Of a stretch of 64,000 nucleotides of DNA, positions 33,802 through 42,434 are shown piece after piece; the first letter of the stretch is position 1, and each line of letters begins with the position of its first letter. Below the pieces are notes generated by a model that searched no databases, was not told the DNA's origin, and worked only from the letters and a program-made list of their open reading frames with translations. The stretch lies in contig CAWDYI010000019.1 in the NCBI GenBank assembly GCA_963806395.1, positions 1 to 64,000 on the forward strand, in the 5' to 3' direction. The stretch comes from DASSUW01 sp963806395. GTDB taxonomy: Bacteria > Actinomycetota > Thermoleophilia > Solirubrobacterales > Solirubrobacteraceae. Made by a program: the position numbers and the translations under genes.

Positions 33802-35337
33802 TCAGCGGCGGCGCGCCGGCGCACGGGCGAGCGCCCGCGCCGTCACCCCCTCCTCGACCGGATCGACCACCCAGTCCGCGTGCCCGGGCATCGGCGGGGT
33901 GGTCTCGCCGTACACCCACCTTCCCAGGAACCCGCGGAGGTCGCGCCGGGCGACCTTCGAGGCGAGCGCGATGAATTCGGCGGTGCCGACCGACTCGTCG
34001 CGGTAGCGCCGGACCCACTCGCGCTGGAGCCGCTCGAAGGCGCGCGTGCCGATCTTCTGGCGCAGCGCGTAGAGGACGAGCGCGCCACCGTGGTAGGCCT
34101 GGAAGTTGAAGAGGTCGGCGGCGTCGCCGCTGCTCGGCCGCGCGACGGGACCGAAGTCGTGCCGCCACTGGTCGCCGTGGGCGTAGACGGCCCGCATCAG
34201 CTCCTCGATCGTGTCGTAGCCGGTGTCGTCGGGCCAACCCGTCGTGTCCTCGGCGAGCTGGCCGTTCTCCTCGGCGAACACGAACTCGTACCAGCTCGCG
34301 TGGCCCTCGTTCAGCCACAGGTCGCTCCACTCCCACGGCGCGACGCTGTTGCCGAACCACATGTGAGCAAGCTCGTGGATCATCGTCGGCTCCCAGACAC
34401 CCTGGGTGTTTCCGGTGAACCAGCCATCGTCGTAGAGCGAGAGCGTCTGGGTCTCGAGTGCGAAGCCGATGTTCGCCTCGTCGGGGACGAGCGCGCCGTA
34501 CACGTCGAACGGATAGCGGCCGACCCAATCCTCCATCCACCCGATGTGCGCCGGCTCGAGCGCGAGGATCGGCCGCAGGAAGCTCGTGAGGCTGGGCGCG
34601 GTGACGTCGCGCAGCAGGACACCGGGGTACCGGCCGGGCGTCGTCAGGTCGTAGTCGCCGACCGCGAGCTGCGTGAGCTCGGTCGCCATCGGCTCGCGCT
34701 GGACGTACGCCCAGACCGTCCGGCCCCTGCTCGTCCAGTGGCCGAGCGGCAGGCCGTTGGCGACCGCCTCGGTGCCCGCCGGCACATCGAAGCGGAACGT
34801 GAAGCTGGCCTTGTCGCGCGGGTGGTCGTTGGAGGGGTAGATCAGATGCGCGAAGTACGGCTGCGGCGCGGTGGCCGAGCCGGTCGCGTGCGTGAAGAAG
34901 GCGGCCGACTCGGGCTCGTCGCCCGCCGCGGTCGGCGTCGCGACGAAGTGGGAGACGCGTACGATGAACTTCTCGCGTCGGTCGATCGCCCTGCGTGGGG
35001 TGATGACGAGCTCCTCGCCGTTGCGCCGGAACGCCGCCGAGCGACCGTCGACCGACACCGCGCCGACGGCCTGGCCGCCGAAGTCGAGGTTGAAGCGCGA
35101 GAGCGACTGCGTGGCCTTCGCGACGATCGTGACCGAGCCGTCGATCGACTGTGACGGCGCGCTGGTGGCGTAGCGCAGGTCGAGGTCGTAATGCAGGACG
35201 TCGTAGCCCCCGTTCCCGAGGCCGGGTGCGAGGCGGTCATTGAGCCCCGCGGCGCCCGGCGAGGCGGCGGTGGCGGAGGCGGGAGCGGCGAGGGCGGCCA
35301 GCAGCGTCAGCGCCGGCAGGAGGGCACGGAGTCGCAT
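33802..35337 (-). CDS. Secreted M1 family zinc metallopeptidase
   Basis: This is an aminopeptidase-N-type peptidase of 511 residues. The N-terminus MRLRALLPALTLLAALAAPASATA is a Sec signal peptide with an Ala-x-Ala cleavage site near residue 24. The M1 active site is MIHELAHMWFGNSV with the third zinc ligand Glu in LWLNEGHASWYEF, 18 residues on, so HExxH-x18-E is complete. IGFALETQTLSLYD upstream fits the exopeptidase GxMEN-like segment, but in altered form. ATG 35337 is chosen over the longer start because the signal peptide begins there. It lies between the FCD gene and fdhD on the same strand. Confidence 0.88.
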   Translation of the reverse strand: MRLRALLPALTLLAALAAPASATAASPGAAGLNDRLAPGLGNGGYDVLHYDLDLRYATSAPSQSIDGSVTIVAKATQSLSRFNLDFGGQAVGAVSVDGRSAAFRRNGEELVITPRRAIDRREKFIVRVSHFVATPTAAGDEPESAAFFTHATGSATAPQPYFAHLIYPSNDHPRDKASFTFRFDVPAGTEAVANGLPLGHWTSRGRTVWAYVQREPMATELTQLAVGDYDLTTPGRYPGVLLRDVTAPSLTSFLRPILALEPAHIGWMEDWVGRYPFDVYGALVPDEANIGFALETQTLSLYDDGWFTGNTQGVWEPTMIHELAHMWFGNSVAPWEWSDLWLNEGHASWYEFVFAEENGQLAEDTTGWPDDTGYDTIEELMRAVYAHGDQWRHDFGPVARPSSGDAADLFNFQAYHGGALVLYALRQKIGTRAFERLQREWVRRYRDESVGTAEFIALASKVARRDLRGFLGRWVYGETTPPMPGHADWVVDPVEEGVTARALARAPARRR

Positions 35338-35379
35338 GCGCCCGACTTTACGCCTCACCGCTGTCGAGAACGTGCCCGC

Positions 35380-35877
35380 TTACGGGCGATCCGGGTCTTG
35401 GAGCTCTCCCTCCGGCGTCGGCAACCCACTGGTGTAGTTCGCGCGCACGCGATCGGCGGCGAGGGCGTGGTCGCCGATCTCGAGCGCCGCCACGATCGCC
35501 TCGTGCTCTTCGACCGAACGCGCCGCGCGGTCGGGCGATGTCAGGTATACGCGCTCGAAACCCAGGAGCGCCTTCCGCACGAGGTCGATCACCTCTCGCA
35601 GGTGCGCGTTCTTGCATCCGGCCGTGAGGCGGCGGTGGAATTCGTCGTCGGCCGATGCGCCCGCTGCGGCGTCTCCCGCGGAGTCGAGCAACTGCCGGTT
35701 GGAGGCCCGCAGGGCGGCGATCGCCTCCGCATCGAACGGCGGCGACTCCCCGACCGCGACTGCTTCGAGGATCAGCAGGGACGGGATCAGCTCGCGCAGC
35801 TCGGCGGGATCGAGCAGGTCGGCCTCGCGCAGGTGGTCGGCGATCGCCTGGATGTCCGGATCGCGCGCCGAGCCCAC
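35380..35877 (-). CDS. Stand-alone FCD-domain protein (GntR/FadR ligand domain without the DNA-binding domain)
   Basis: The 165-residue product matches the C-terminal FCD ligand-binding domain of FadR-type GntR regulators: ELIPSLLILEAVAVG, RASNRQLLDSA, DDEFHRRLTAGCKNAHLREVI, and SVEEHEAIVAALEIGDHALAADRVRANY. The Asp-x-x-x-His and later His residues that bind a metal in these domains are present. The winged-helix N-terminal part, about 70 residues, is missing; upstream sequence belongs to the LigD-like gene. It is either a truncated regulator or an effector-binding partner. Start GTG 35877 is the first start that gives family sequence. Confidence 0.65.
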   Translation of the reverse strand: MGSARDPDIQAIADHLREADLLDPAELRELIPSLLILEAVAVGESPPFDAEAIAALRASNRQLLDSAGDAAAGASADDEFHRRLTAGCKNAHLREVIDLVRKALLGFERVYLTSPDRAARSVEEHEAIVAALEIGDHALAADRVRANYTSGLPTPEGELQDPDRP

Positions 35878-35926
35878 GCCGACCTATTCTGGCAAAGCCC
35901 GCGTCTCGGCGGAGCTCGGTCGAGCG

Positions 35927-36961
35927 CTACTCCTGGCTCCGCGCCCGGCTCGGTGCGACCCGCGGTGGCTCGTCGGGCTGCTTCGGGTAGACCGGCGGCC
36001 ACGGCGCGTCCATCAGGCCGTTCGCGCGGTCGCGCTCGTGCAGCGCCAGCAGCGGTTCCAGCGACTGCGGCACGTCCTCGATCGCGGCCCACGGATCGCC
36101 GTCGCGCTCGAACCGCTGCGGCACGCTCGCCAGCGTCAGCTCGTCGGGGTCGGAGTCGTCGAGCTCCTCCCAGCGGATCGGCGTCGAGACCTGGCCGCCC
36201 GCGCGGGCGCGCGCCGACCAGGCACCGAAGACGGTCTTGTGCGGAGCGTTCTGGTTGTAGTCGATGAAGATCCGCCGGCCGCGCTCCTCCTTCCACCACG
36301 CCGCGGTGAGGATGTCGGGCCGACGACGCTCGAGCTCGCGCGCGGCCGCGACCGCGGCGGCACGGACGGCGTAGGAGTCCCAGCGCGGCTCCAGCCGGAC
36401 GTAGACGTGCAGGCCGCGATTGCCCGTCGTCTTCGGGAAGCCGACCAGCCCGAGCTCGTCCAGCAGCGCCTTGACCTCTCGCGCGGCCGTGCGAACCTGC
36501 GCGAAGCCGGTGCCCGGCTGCGGGTCGAGATCGAGGCGCAGCTCGTCCGCATGCTCTGGATCGTCGGCGCGGTGCGGCCAGACGTGGAAGCCCAGACAGG
36601 CGAGGTTGACCGCCCATGCGACGTGCGCGACGTCGGCGGCCACGAGCGCCCGCGAGGGCGTGCCGTTGACGGTCTCGACCGTCGTCGTCTGGAGCCACTC
36701 CGGCGCGCTTTCCGGCACGCGCTTCTGGAAGAACGAGGGACCGCCCGCGCCGCGCGGGAACCGCTGCATGAGCACCGGCCGGCCGCCCATGGCTCGCATG
36801 AGCGGTTCGGCCATCAGCGCGTAGTAGCGCACGAGGTCGAGCTTCGTCTCTCCCCGCTCGGGGAACAGCACCTTGTCCGGGCTGGTGATCCGTACCTCGC
36901 GCCTGGCGAGCTCGAGCACCTGTACGTCGCTGCCGGCCACGCCGCCACCGTACCGCCTCAT
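35927..36961 (-). CDS. LigD polymerase/primase-domain protein (stand-alone)
   Basis: This is a 344-residue protein of the LigD polymerase family (archaeo-eukaryotic primase fold) used in bacterial non-homologous end joining. VRITSPDKVLFPERGETKLDLVRYY, RPVLMQRFPRGAGG, FFQKRVPESAPEW and LACLGFHVWPHRADDPEHADELRLDLDPQPG (catalytic Asp-x-Asp) are typical. KTTGNRGLHVYVRL and STPIRWEEL follow. There is no ligase or nuclease domain and no ku gene in the window. ATG 36961 overlaps the stop of the VOC gene by four bases (GTG 36940 is an alternative), so the two are co-expressed. Confidence 0.88.
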   Translation of the reverse strand: MRRYGGGVAGSDVQVLELARREVRITSPDKVLFPERGETKLDLVRYYALMAEPLMRAMGGRPVLMQRFPRGAGGPSFFQKRVPESAPEWLQTTTVETVNGTPSRALVAADVAHVAWAVNLACLGFHVWPHRADDPEHADELRLDLDPQPGTGFAQVRTAAREVKALLDELGLVGFPKTTGNRGLHVYVRLEPRWDSYAVRAAAVAAARELERRRPDILTAAWWKEERGRRIFIDYNQNAPHKTVFGAWSARARAGGQVSTPIRWEELDDSDPDELTLASVPQRFERDGDPWAAIEDVPQSLEPLLALHERDRANGLMDAPWPPVYPKQPDEPPRVAPSRARSQE

Positions 36962-37389
36962 CGGCCGCGCGGACTCGTCGACGCGGGAAACGTCTGCGAC
37001 GTCACCATCCAGACGTGGCCGTCGGGGTCGGCGAACGCACCCGTGTAGCCCCACGGCTGCTGTCCGGCCGGCGTGACGACCTCGCCGCCGGCCTGGCGCG
37101 CACGCTCGACCAGGCCGTCGACGCCGGCATCGGTCTCGACGCGCAGGCTCAGCATGCACTCGCTCTGGCCGCGCCCCGCCACCTCGCGGTCGCCGATGAC
37201 CCAGCCGAAGCCCTTGGTGGGGATCAGCATGAGGCGCAGGCCGTCGTTGAGCGCGAATTGCAGCGGCTCGGGCAGTCCGTCATCCGCCAGCTCGCCGACG
37301 GCGTCGAAGCCGAGCCCTTCGCTGTAGAACGCGAACGACGTCCGGCGATCGGCGGTCGGCAGGCTGACGATGACGGGCGATGGCGGCAT
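36958..37389 (-). CDS. VOC (glyoxalase/bleomycin-resistance) family protein
   Basis: This is a 143-residue single-domain VOC protein: VIVSLPTADRRTSFAFYSEGLGF at the N-terminus, LPEPLQFALNDGLRLMLIP, then GGEVVTPAGQQPWGYTGAFADPDGHVWMV at the C-terminus, which is the typical DPDGHxW ending. Such proteins bind small ligands or act as lyases or isomerases; no substrate can be read here. It is the first gene of the minus-strand run through LigD, FCD, M1, fdhD and the monooxygenase. ATG 37389. Confidence 0.82.
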   Translation of the reverse strand: MPPSPVIVSLPTADRRTSFAFYSEGLGFDAVGELADDGLPEPLQFALNDGLRLMLIPTKGFGWVIGDREVAGRGQSECMLSLRVETDAGVDGLVERARQAGGEVVTPAGQQPWGYTGAFADPDGHVWMVTSQTFPASTSPRGR

Positions 37390-37609
37390 CCGCGGGGCTC
37401 CTCTGGGCGTGGCTGAGATCTGGCGTTCGAGAACATGAACTCACCGGCGACCCGGAACTCATCGCGACGACCTCGAAATGTTGACCTGTGCGCGATCCGT
37501 GCCTATAGTGCGCAACTTCGAGCGTACGGGCTGATTCAGCGTGCGCGGTCAGGCGGAGGAGCTCCTGTGGCAGGCAGGGGTTCGGAACTGCGCGAGGAGG
37601 GGTTTCACG

Positions 37610-39088
37610 ATGCCTTTGTCCCGTCGAGGGTTCCTGAAGTCCGGAGCGGCGACCGGTGCGGCGGTCGGGCTGTCCGGCCTCACCGGGGTCTCCGCCGCGG
37701 AGGCGGACGGGGACACGGCACGTGCGCCGAGCGGGCGCGGCGGCACGATGATCGGCGTCCCGTTCGAACCGCGCGACGAGGTGCGCATCGGCGTGGTCGG
37801 CCTCGGCAACCGCGGCACCGGCATGACCGAGCTCTTCTCCCAGCACCCGAACGTCCGGATCGTCGCGATCTGCGACGCGCGCGAGGAGCGCGTGCGGGCG
37901 GTGGCGGACCAGCTGCGTGCCGACGGGCACGAGCCGCCGGTGACGTACGCCGGCGGCGACCCGAGCTATAAGAACGCGCTCAAGGCAGCGCGCCGCGCGC
38001 AGTCGGACCGCGACGCCGACATGCCGTACACCGAGCTCTGTGCCCGCGACGACATCGACTTCGTGTACTCGCCGACGCCGTGGGAGTGGCACTTCCCGGT
38101 GGCCATGGAGGCGATGCGGCACGGCAAGCACGTCGGCACCGAGATGCCGCTGTCGATGGAGCTGGAGCACCTCTGGGACCTGGTCAAGACCTCGGAGCGG
38201 ACCCGGCGCCACTGCTTCCTGATGGAGCAGATCGTGTACTCGCGCAACGAGATGCGCCTGCTCCGGATGGCGCACGAGGGCCTGTTCGGCGATCTGCTCC
38301 ACGGCGCGGGCGCGTACAACCACGACATCCGGGAGCTGCTGTTCGGCGTCCCTCCGTACTACTACCCACCCGCCTGGCGGCGGCTCTGGCACACACGCCG
38401 CGACGGCAACTTCTACCCGATGCACGGGCTCGCCCCGATCGCGGCGATGATGGACGTCAACCGCGGTGACCGGTTCACGACCGTCTTCTCGAGCAGCTCG
38501 CCGGCGCTCGGTCTCGCGGCGTACCGGGAGGAGCACATCCCGCGCGATCACGAGAGCTGGGGCGAGACGTACGTCGCGGGCGACCGCAACGTCTGCCTGG
38601 TCGAGACCGCGAAGGGGCGGCTGATCCGTGTCGAGCACGACGTCTCCACGCCGCACCCCTACAGCCGTCTCAACCACCTCGCGGGCACGAAGGGACTGTG
38701 CGAGGACTTCGCGGGCGGGCCCGGCACGGACGGCTCCGGGGCGCGCATCTACCTCGAGCCGGAGATGACCGACCACAGCTGGCGCGACCTCGACGACTTC
38801 GCCGAGTACGACCATTGGCTGTGGACCGACGGCGAGGACCCCGAGGTGGGGCACGGCGGCGCCGACTCGAAGGAGGTCTGGCGGTTCGTCCAGATGATGC
38901 GCCTCGGCCTGGTGCCCGACCACGACGTCTACGACGGCGCCACCTGGACCGTCGTCAACCCGCTCAGCACGGAGTCGCTGAAGCGCGGGCGGCCGGTCGG
39001 GGTCCCCGACTTCACACGTGGCCACTGGCGGGAGCCGCGCGCCGGGATCGACTCGCCGCGACCAGCGGCGAGTCGTGCCGGCGCCTAG
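37610..39088 (+). CDS. Tat-exported Gfo/Idh/MocA oxidoreductase, GH109-like (alpha-N-acetylgalactosaminidase type)
   Basis: This is a 492-residue NAD-binding protein with a twin-arginine signal (SRRGFLKSGAATGAAVG, residues 4-20). The Rossmann motif is IGVVGLGNRGTGM, followed by VRIVAICDAREERV. The blocks GKHVGTEMPLSMELEHLW, NEMRLLRMAHEGLFGDLLHGAGAYNHDIRELLFG and YPMHGLAPIAAMMDVNRGDRF fit the GH109 subfamily, which cleaves N-acetylgalactosamine through an NAD redox cycle. Activity is inferred. GAGGAGG lies about 10 bases before ATG 37610. It precedes an amino-sugar-type uptake locus. Its TAG shares CTAG with the stop of the convergent amidohydrolase. Confidence 0.8.
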   Translation: MPLSRRGFLKSGAATGAAVGLSGLTGVSAAEADGDTARAPSGRGGTMIGVPFEPRDEVRIGVVGLGNRGTGMTELFSQHPNVRIVAICDAREERVRAVADQLRADGHEPPVTYAGGDPSYKNALKAARRAQSDRDADMPYTELCARDDIDFVYSPTPWEWHFPVAMEAMRHGKHVGTEMPLSMELEHLWDLVKTSERTRRHCFLMEQIVYSRNEMRLLRMAHEGLFGDLLHGAGAYNHDIRELLFGVPPYYYPPAWRRLWHTRRDGNFYPMHGLAPIAAMMDVNRGDRFTTVFSSSSPALGLAAYREEHIPRDHESWGETYVAGDRNVCLVETAKGRLIRVEHDVSTPHPYSRLNHLAGTKGLCEDFAGGPGTDGSGARIYLEPEMTDHSWRDLDDFAEYDHWLWTDGEDPEVGHGGADSKEVWRFVQMMRLGLVPDHDVYDGATWTVVNPLSTESLKRGRPVGVPDFTRGHWREPRAGIDSPRPAASRAGA

Positions 39089-40170
39089 CGGATCGCTAGC
39101 ACGCGCGCAGCGTTGCCGCGGTAGATCGCGGGCAACACGTCGACCGGGAGGTCGAGCGCGGAGATCTGCCAGCGCCCCTGCGGCCATGGCCGGCCGGGGT
39201 CCGTCCAGTACGGGAACTGCTCGTCGTCGGTCTCCAGGAAGCGGAAGTACGTCTCGTACGCCGCGCGCCCGGGCGGCAGCTCGTCGGTCCCGAACAGGAT
39301 CCGGTCCGCATGCTCGATGAACAGCCTGCGCGCGGCACGCGGCTGGCGGCCGAGCTCGGCGATCCGCGCGGAGAAGTCCATGCACAGGTTCGGGTAGGTC
39401 GACAGCATCCGCTCCACCCACGCGAGATCCTCCGCGCAGCAGCACACGTGCGCGGCGACGAACGTGGTGCCCGGATGCGCCGCCACGACGGCCTCGAGTG
39501 CCTCCATCAGCCGCTCGAACGGCGGGGCGCCGGTGCCGTGCAGCGCCCACTCCGGGTGCACCGCGAGCTCCTCCAGGCGCTCGTTGGTCGCGTCGGCGGG
39601 CTCGAAGAACGCGATCGGGTCGGCGGTGTGGATCAGCACCGGCAGCCCGAGCTCGCCGGCCGCCGCCCACAGCGGCTCGAGGCGAGCGTCGTCCGGGAGG
39701 ACGAGCGCACCGGCGCCGTCGCGCACCGAGAGCCCGAGGTCCTTCCACACCTTCAGGCCGCGAGCCCCGGCCTCGCGCGAGGCCGCGAGGCTCTCGACCA
39801 GCTGTTCGGGCCGCTCCAGCCCACTCCAGTCGACGTGGCAGAACGTCAGGAACCGCCCAGGATGCGCGCGGTCGTAGCGGTCGAGGTTGGCCTCGAGCTC
39901 GGCGCCCCAGCGGCCGTCCAGGTTCACGATCGCCTCGATGTCGAGCGCGTCCATCAGCGTCAGCAGCGCGCCGACGTCGTCGGCCATCCAGCCGCCGCCG
40001 GGGCGCACCCAGTGCGTGATCCAGCGTCCGAGGTGGTTGTGGGCGTCGATCGCTCGGGCCGCAGGCCGCGCCACGCGCGTCGCCGGGACCCTCAGCGAGG
40101 GACGCGGCCGGTAGTCCGGGAGCGCAACCTGCAGCGGCACCTGAGAGCGAGTCGGCATGAATTCGGACAT
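39085..40170 (-). CDS. Amidohydrolase_2 family TIM-barrel hydrolase/decarboxylase
   Basis: This is a 361-residue protein of the amidohydrolase-2 family (decarboxylases, lactonases, uronate-isomerase-like). The metal motif is RAIDAHNHLGRW near residue 40, with LPVLIHTADPIAFF and TTFVAAHVCCCAEDLAWVERM for the next His ligands. ADRILFGTDELPPG near the C-terminus supplies the last Asp. The substrate is unknown; position among sugar genes suggests a sugar lactone or acid. The start may be ATG 40170 or ATG 40158. It is divergent from the SIS isomerase gene with 53 bases between, so the promoters overlap. Confidence 0.75.
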   Translation of the reverse strand: MSEFMPTRSQVPLQVALPDYRPRPSLRVPATRVARPAARAIDAHNHLGRWITHWVRPGGGWMADDVGALLTLMDALDIEAIVNLDGRWGAELEANLDRYDRAHPGRFLTFCHVDWSGLERPEQLVESLAASREAGARGLKVWKDLGLSVRDGAGALVLPDDARLEPLWAAAGELGLPVLIHTADPIAFFEPADATNERLEELAVHPEWALHGTGAPPFERLMEALEAVVAAHPGTTFVAAHVCCCAEDLAWVERMLSTYPNLCMDFSARIAELGRQPRAARRLFIEHADRILFGTDELPPGRAAYETYFRFLETDDEQFPYWTDPGRPWPQGRWQISALDLPVDVLPAIYRGNAARVLAIR

Positions 40171-40223
40171 AAGCGTGCACCAATTATGCCCATTTCTGCG
40201 CGATAGGCGATAACCTGCGCCAG

Positions 40224-41138
40224 GTGCTTGACGAGCTGAGCGCGTCGCCGTCATTGACCCAGCGCGAGATCGCCGATCAGCCGGCCGCCTGGGAGCGGGC
40301 GGCGGCGCTCGCCTCGACGTCCGAGCTGTTCCCGGACGGCGCGCGCGTCGCGCTGATCGGCTGCGGGAGCTCGTGGTCGGCAGCCCAGGCGATCGCGGCG
40401 CTGCGTGAACGCAGCGGCCACGGCGAGACCGACGCGTTCTCGGCCTCCGAGGCGCTGATGGCGCGCGCGTACGACCGCGTCGTCGCCATCTCACGCTCCG
40501 GCGCGACCAGCGAGCTGTTGCACGCGCTCGACCACGTGCCGGAGGGCGTGCCCACCGTCGCGGTCGTGGGGGTGGAGGACAGCCCGATCGCGCGGGCCTG
40601 CGACGAGGTGGTGCCGCTCGAGTTCGCCGACGACCAGTCCGTGGTCCAGACGCGCTTCGTCACGACGACGATCGCGCTCGCCCGCGCGTGCCTGGGCGAG
40701 GATCTGCGGGCGGTGGCCCGCGACGGCCGGGCGGCACTCGAACGGCCGCTGCCGGCTGCCGCCGCCGGCCGCCTCCATCACGTCGTACTCGGACTCGGGT
40801 GGTGCGCCGGGCTCGCGGGGGCCGCGGCGCTGATGCTGCGGGAGACCGCCGGGATCGCGAGCGAGGCGTACCCGGCGATGGAGTACCGGCATGGGCCGAT
40901 CGCGATGGCGGCGGCGGGCACCGCGGTCTGGTTCCTCGGGCCGGTGCCGCCCGGGCTCGCCGACCAGGTCGCGGCCACCGGGGCGGCGGTCATCGAGTCG
41001 CGACTGGACCCGCTCGCTCAGCTCGCGCAGATACAGCGCGTCGCTGTGGCGCTCGCGCGGGCGCGCGGACTGGACCCGGACCGCCCGCCCAACCTCAGCC
41101 GCTCGATCGTGCTGGAGGCGCACGGCGACGGCGCCTGA
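40224..41138 (+). CDS. SIS-domain sugar isomerase/deaminase (AgaS/GlmS-like)
   Basis: This is a 304-residue protein with two SIS domains, like the isomerase half of GlmS and the AgaS ketose/aldose isomerases that deaminate galactosamine-6-phosphate. VALIGCGSSWSAAQAIAALRE and VVAISRSGATSELLHAL are the phosphosugar loops of the first domain. VVLGLGWCAGLAGAAALMLRETAGIASEAYPAMEYRHGPIAM contains the E-Y/F-R-H-G-P block of the second. An amino-sugar phosphate is the likely substrate. GTG 40224 starts the gene, and the ABC transporter follows 41 bases later. Confidence 0.83.
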   Translation: MLDELSASPSLTQREIADQPAAWERAAALASTSELFPDGARVALIGCGSSWSAAQAIAALRERSGHGETDAFSASEALMARAYDRVVAISRSGATSELLHALDHVPEGVPTVAVVGVEDSPIARACDEVVPLEFADDQSVVQTRFVTTTIALARACLGEDLRAVARDGRAALERPLPAAAAGRLHHVVLGLGWCAGLAGAAALMLRETAGIASEAYPAMEYRHGPIAMAAAGTAVWFLGPVPPGLADQVAATGAAVIESRLDPLAQLAQIQRVAVALARARGLDPDRPPNLSRSIVLEAHGDGA

Positions 41139-41179
41139 ACTCACACGATGGCCTCTCACGGCCAGGGGAGAGAGGACAG

Positions 41180-42430
41180 ATGAACAAGTGGACGATATTC
41201 ACCGCCGCGCTGTGCGCGCTCGCGTTAGCGCTCGCGGGGTGCGGCGAATCGGATGACGACTCCGGCGGCAGCGCTTCCGGCGCTGTCGAGGGCGAGATCT
41301 CGCTGCTGGTGCCGGAGTACTCGAAGAACACCGAGCCGTTCTGGCGCGACCTGATCGCGAGCTTCGAGTCCGAGCACGCCGGAGCCAAGGTCAAGCTCCA
41401 GACGGTCAGCTGGACCGACATCAACCAGAAGGTCACGACGCTGATCTCGACCAACCAGGCGCCCGACATCCTGAACCTCGACGCGTACGCGAACTTCGCC
41501 TCCGACGAGCTGCTGCTGCCGGCCGAGGAGGTGCTGTCGCCCGAGACGCAGGAGGACTTCATCGACGAGTTCGCCGAGAACGGGAAGCTCGACGGCACGC
41601 AGTACGGCATCCCGTTCGTCGGATCGGTCCGCGGGCTGTTCTACAACAAGGAGATGTTCCGCAAGGCCGGCATCGGCAAGCCGCCGGAGACGTGGGACGA
41701 ACTGCGCGAGGCCGCCGCGAAGATCGACGCGAGCGGCGAGACCGGATACGGGATGCCGCTCGGCCCAGAGGAGGCGCAGGCGGAGTTCTCGCTGTTCATG
41801 TGGGGCAACGGCGGCGACTGGGTGGACGGCGACACGTGGACGATCGATCGCCCGGAGAACGTCGAGGCGCTCCAGTACATGAACGACCTTGCCAACGCCG
41901 ACGAGGTCACGCAGCCGAATCCCGGGACCACCAACCGGACCGACCTCTGGAAGGTGTTCGGGGCGGGCAAGATCGGGATGGTGATGGGTTCGAACTTCTA
42001 CCCGGTGCTGCTGAAGGACCAGAACCCGAAGCTCGACTACGGGGTCGCGCCGGTGCCGGTCAACGGCTCCAACGACCCCGTGACGCTCGGCGTCGAGGAC
42101 TATCTGATGGCGTTCAACACCACCGAGCACAAGCCGGTCGTGAAGGCGTTCTTCGACTTCCTCTACGAGCGGGAGAACTACGGTCGCTTCATCGAGCGCG
42201 AGGGGTTCCTGCCGGTGACCACGTCGGTGTCCGACCAGGTCGCGGCGGACGACCCGCAGCAGAAGGTGTTCATCGACTCGGTGGCGGACGCCCGGTTCTA
42301 CCCGACGACGAACCCGACGTGGGGGGCGATCGCGCCCCAGGTGAAGGAGCGGCTCGGCACCGCGGTCGAAGGCAAGGAGCCCGCCGAGGTGCTGTCCGGC
42401 CTGCAAGAGGCGGCCGAGAAGGGCGCCTGA
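41180..42430 (+). CDS. Sugar ABC transporter substrate-binding lipoprotein
   Basis: This is a 416-residue extracellular solute-binding protein of the family 1 (MalE/UgpB) type. The N-terminus MNKWTIFTAALCALALALAGCGES is a lipoprotein signal with lipobox LAGC, cleaved before Cys 21. SFESEHAGAKVKLQTVSWTD, NQAPDILNLDAYANFASD and GSVRGLFYNKEMFRKAGI are hallmark segments. WDELREAAAKI and KIGMVMGSNFYPVLL follow. ATG 41180 follows GGGGAGAGAGGA. It is the binding component for the two permeases that follow; the ATPase is not in this locus, so a shared MsiK-type ATPase is probable. Confidence 0.93.
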   Translation: MNKWTIFTAALCALALALAGCGESDDDSGGSASGAVEGEISLLVPEYSKNTEPFWRDLIASFESEHAGAKVKLQTVSWTDINQKVTTLISTNQAPDILNLDAYANFASDELLLPAEEVLSPETQEDFIDEFAENGKLDGTQYGIPFVGSVRGLFYNKEMFRKAGIGKPPETWDELREAAAKIDASGETGYGMPLGPEEAQAEFSLFMWGNGGDWVDGDTWTIDRPENVEALQYMNDLANADEVTQPNPGTTNRTDLWKVFGAGKIGMVMGSNFYPVLLKDQNPKLDYGVAPVPVNGSNDPVTLGVEDYLMAFNTTEHKPVVKAFFDFLYERENYGRFIEREGFLPVTTSVSDQVAADDPQQKVFIDSVADARFYPTTNPTWGAIAPQVKERLGTAVEGKEPAEVLSGLQEAAEKGA

Positions 42431-42434
42431 GCAG

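Noticed and set aside
37280..40183. A 967-codon open frame on the minus strand across the GH109-like gene
   Set aside because: Only the part that coincides with the real amidohydrolase frame region is near true coding; the rest is composition-driven antisense sequence without motifs.
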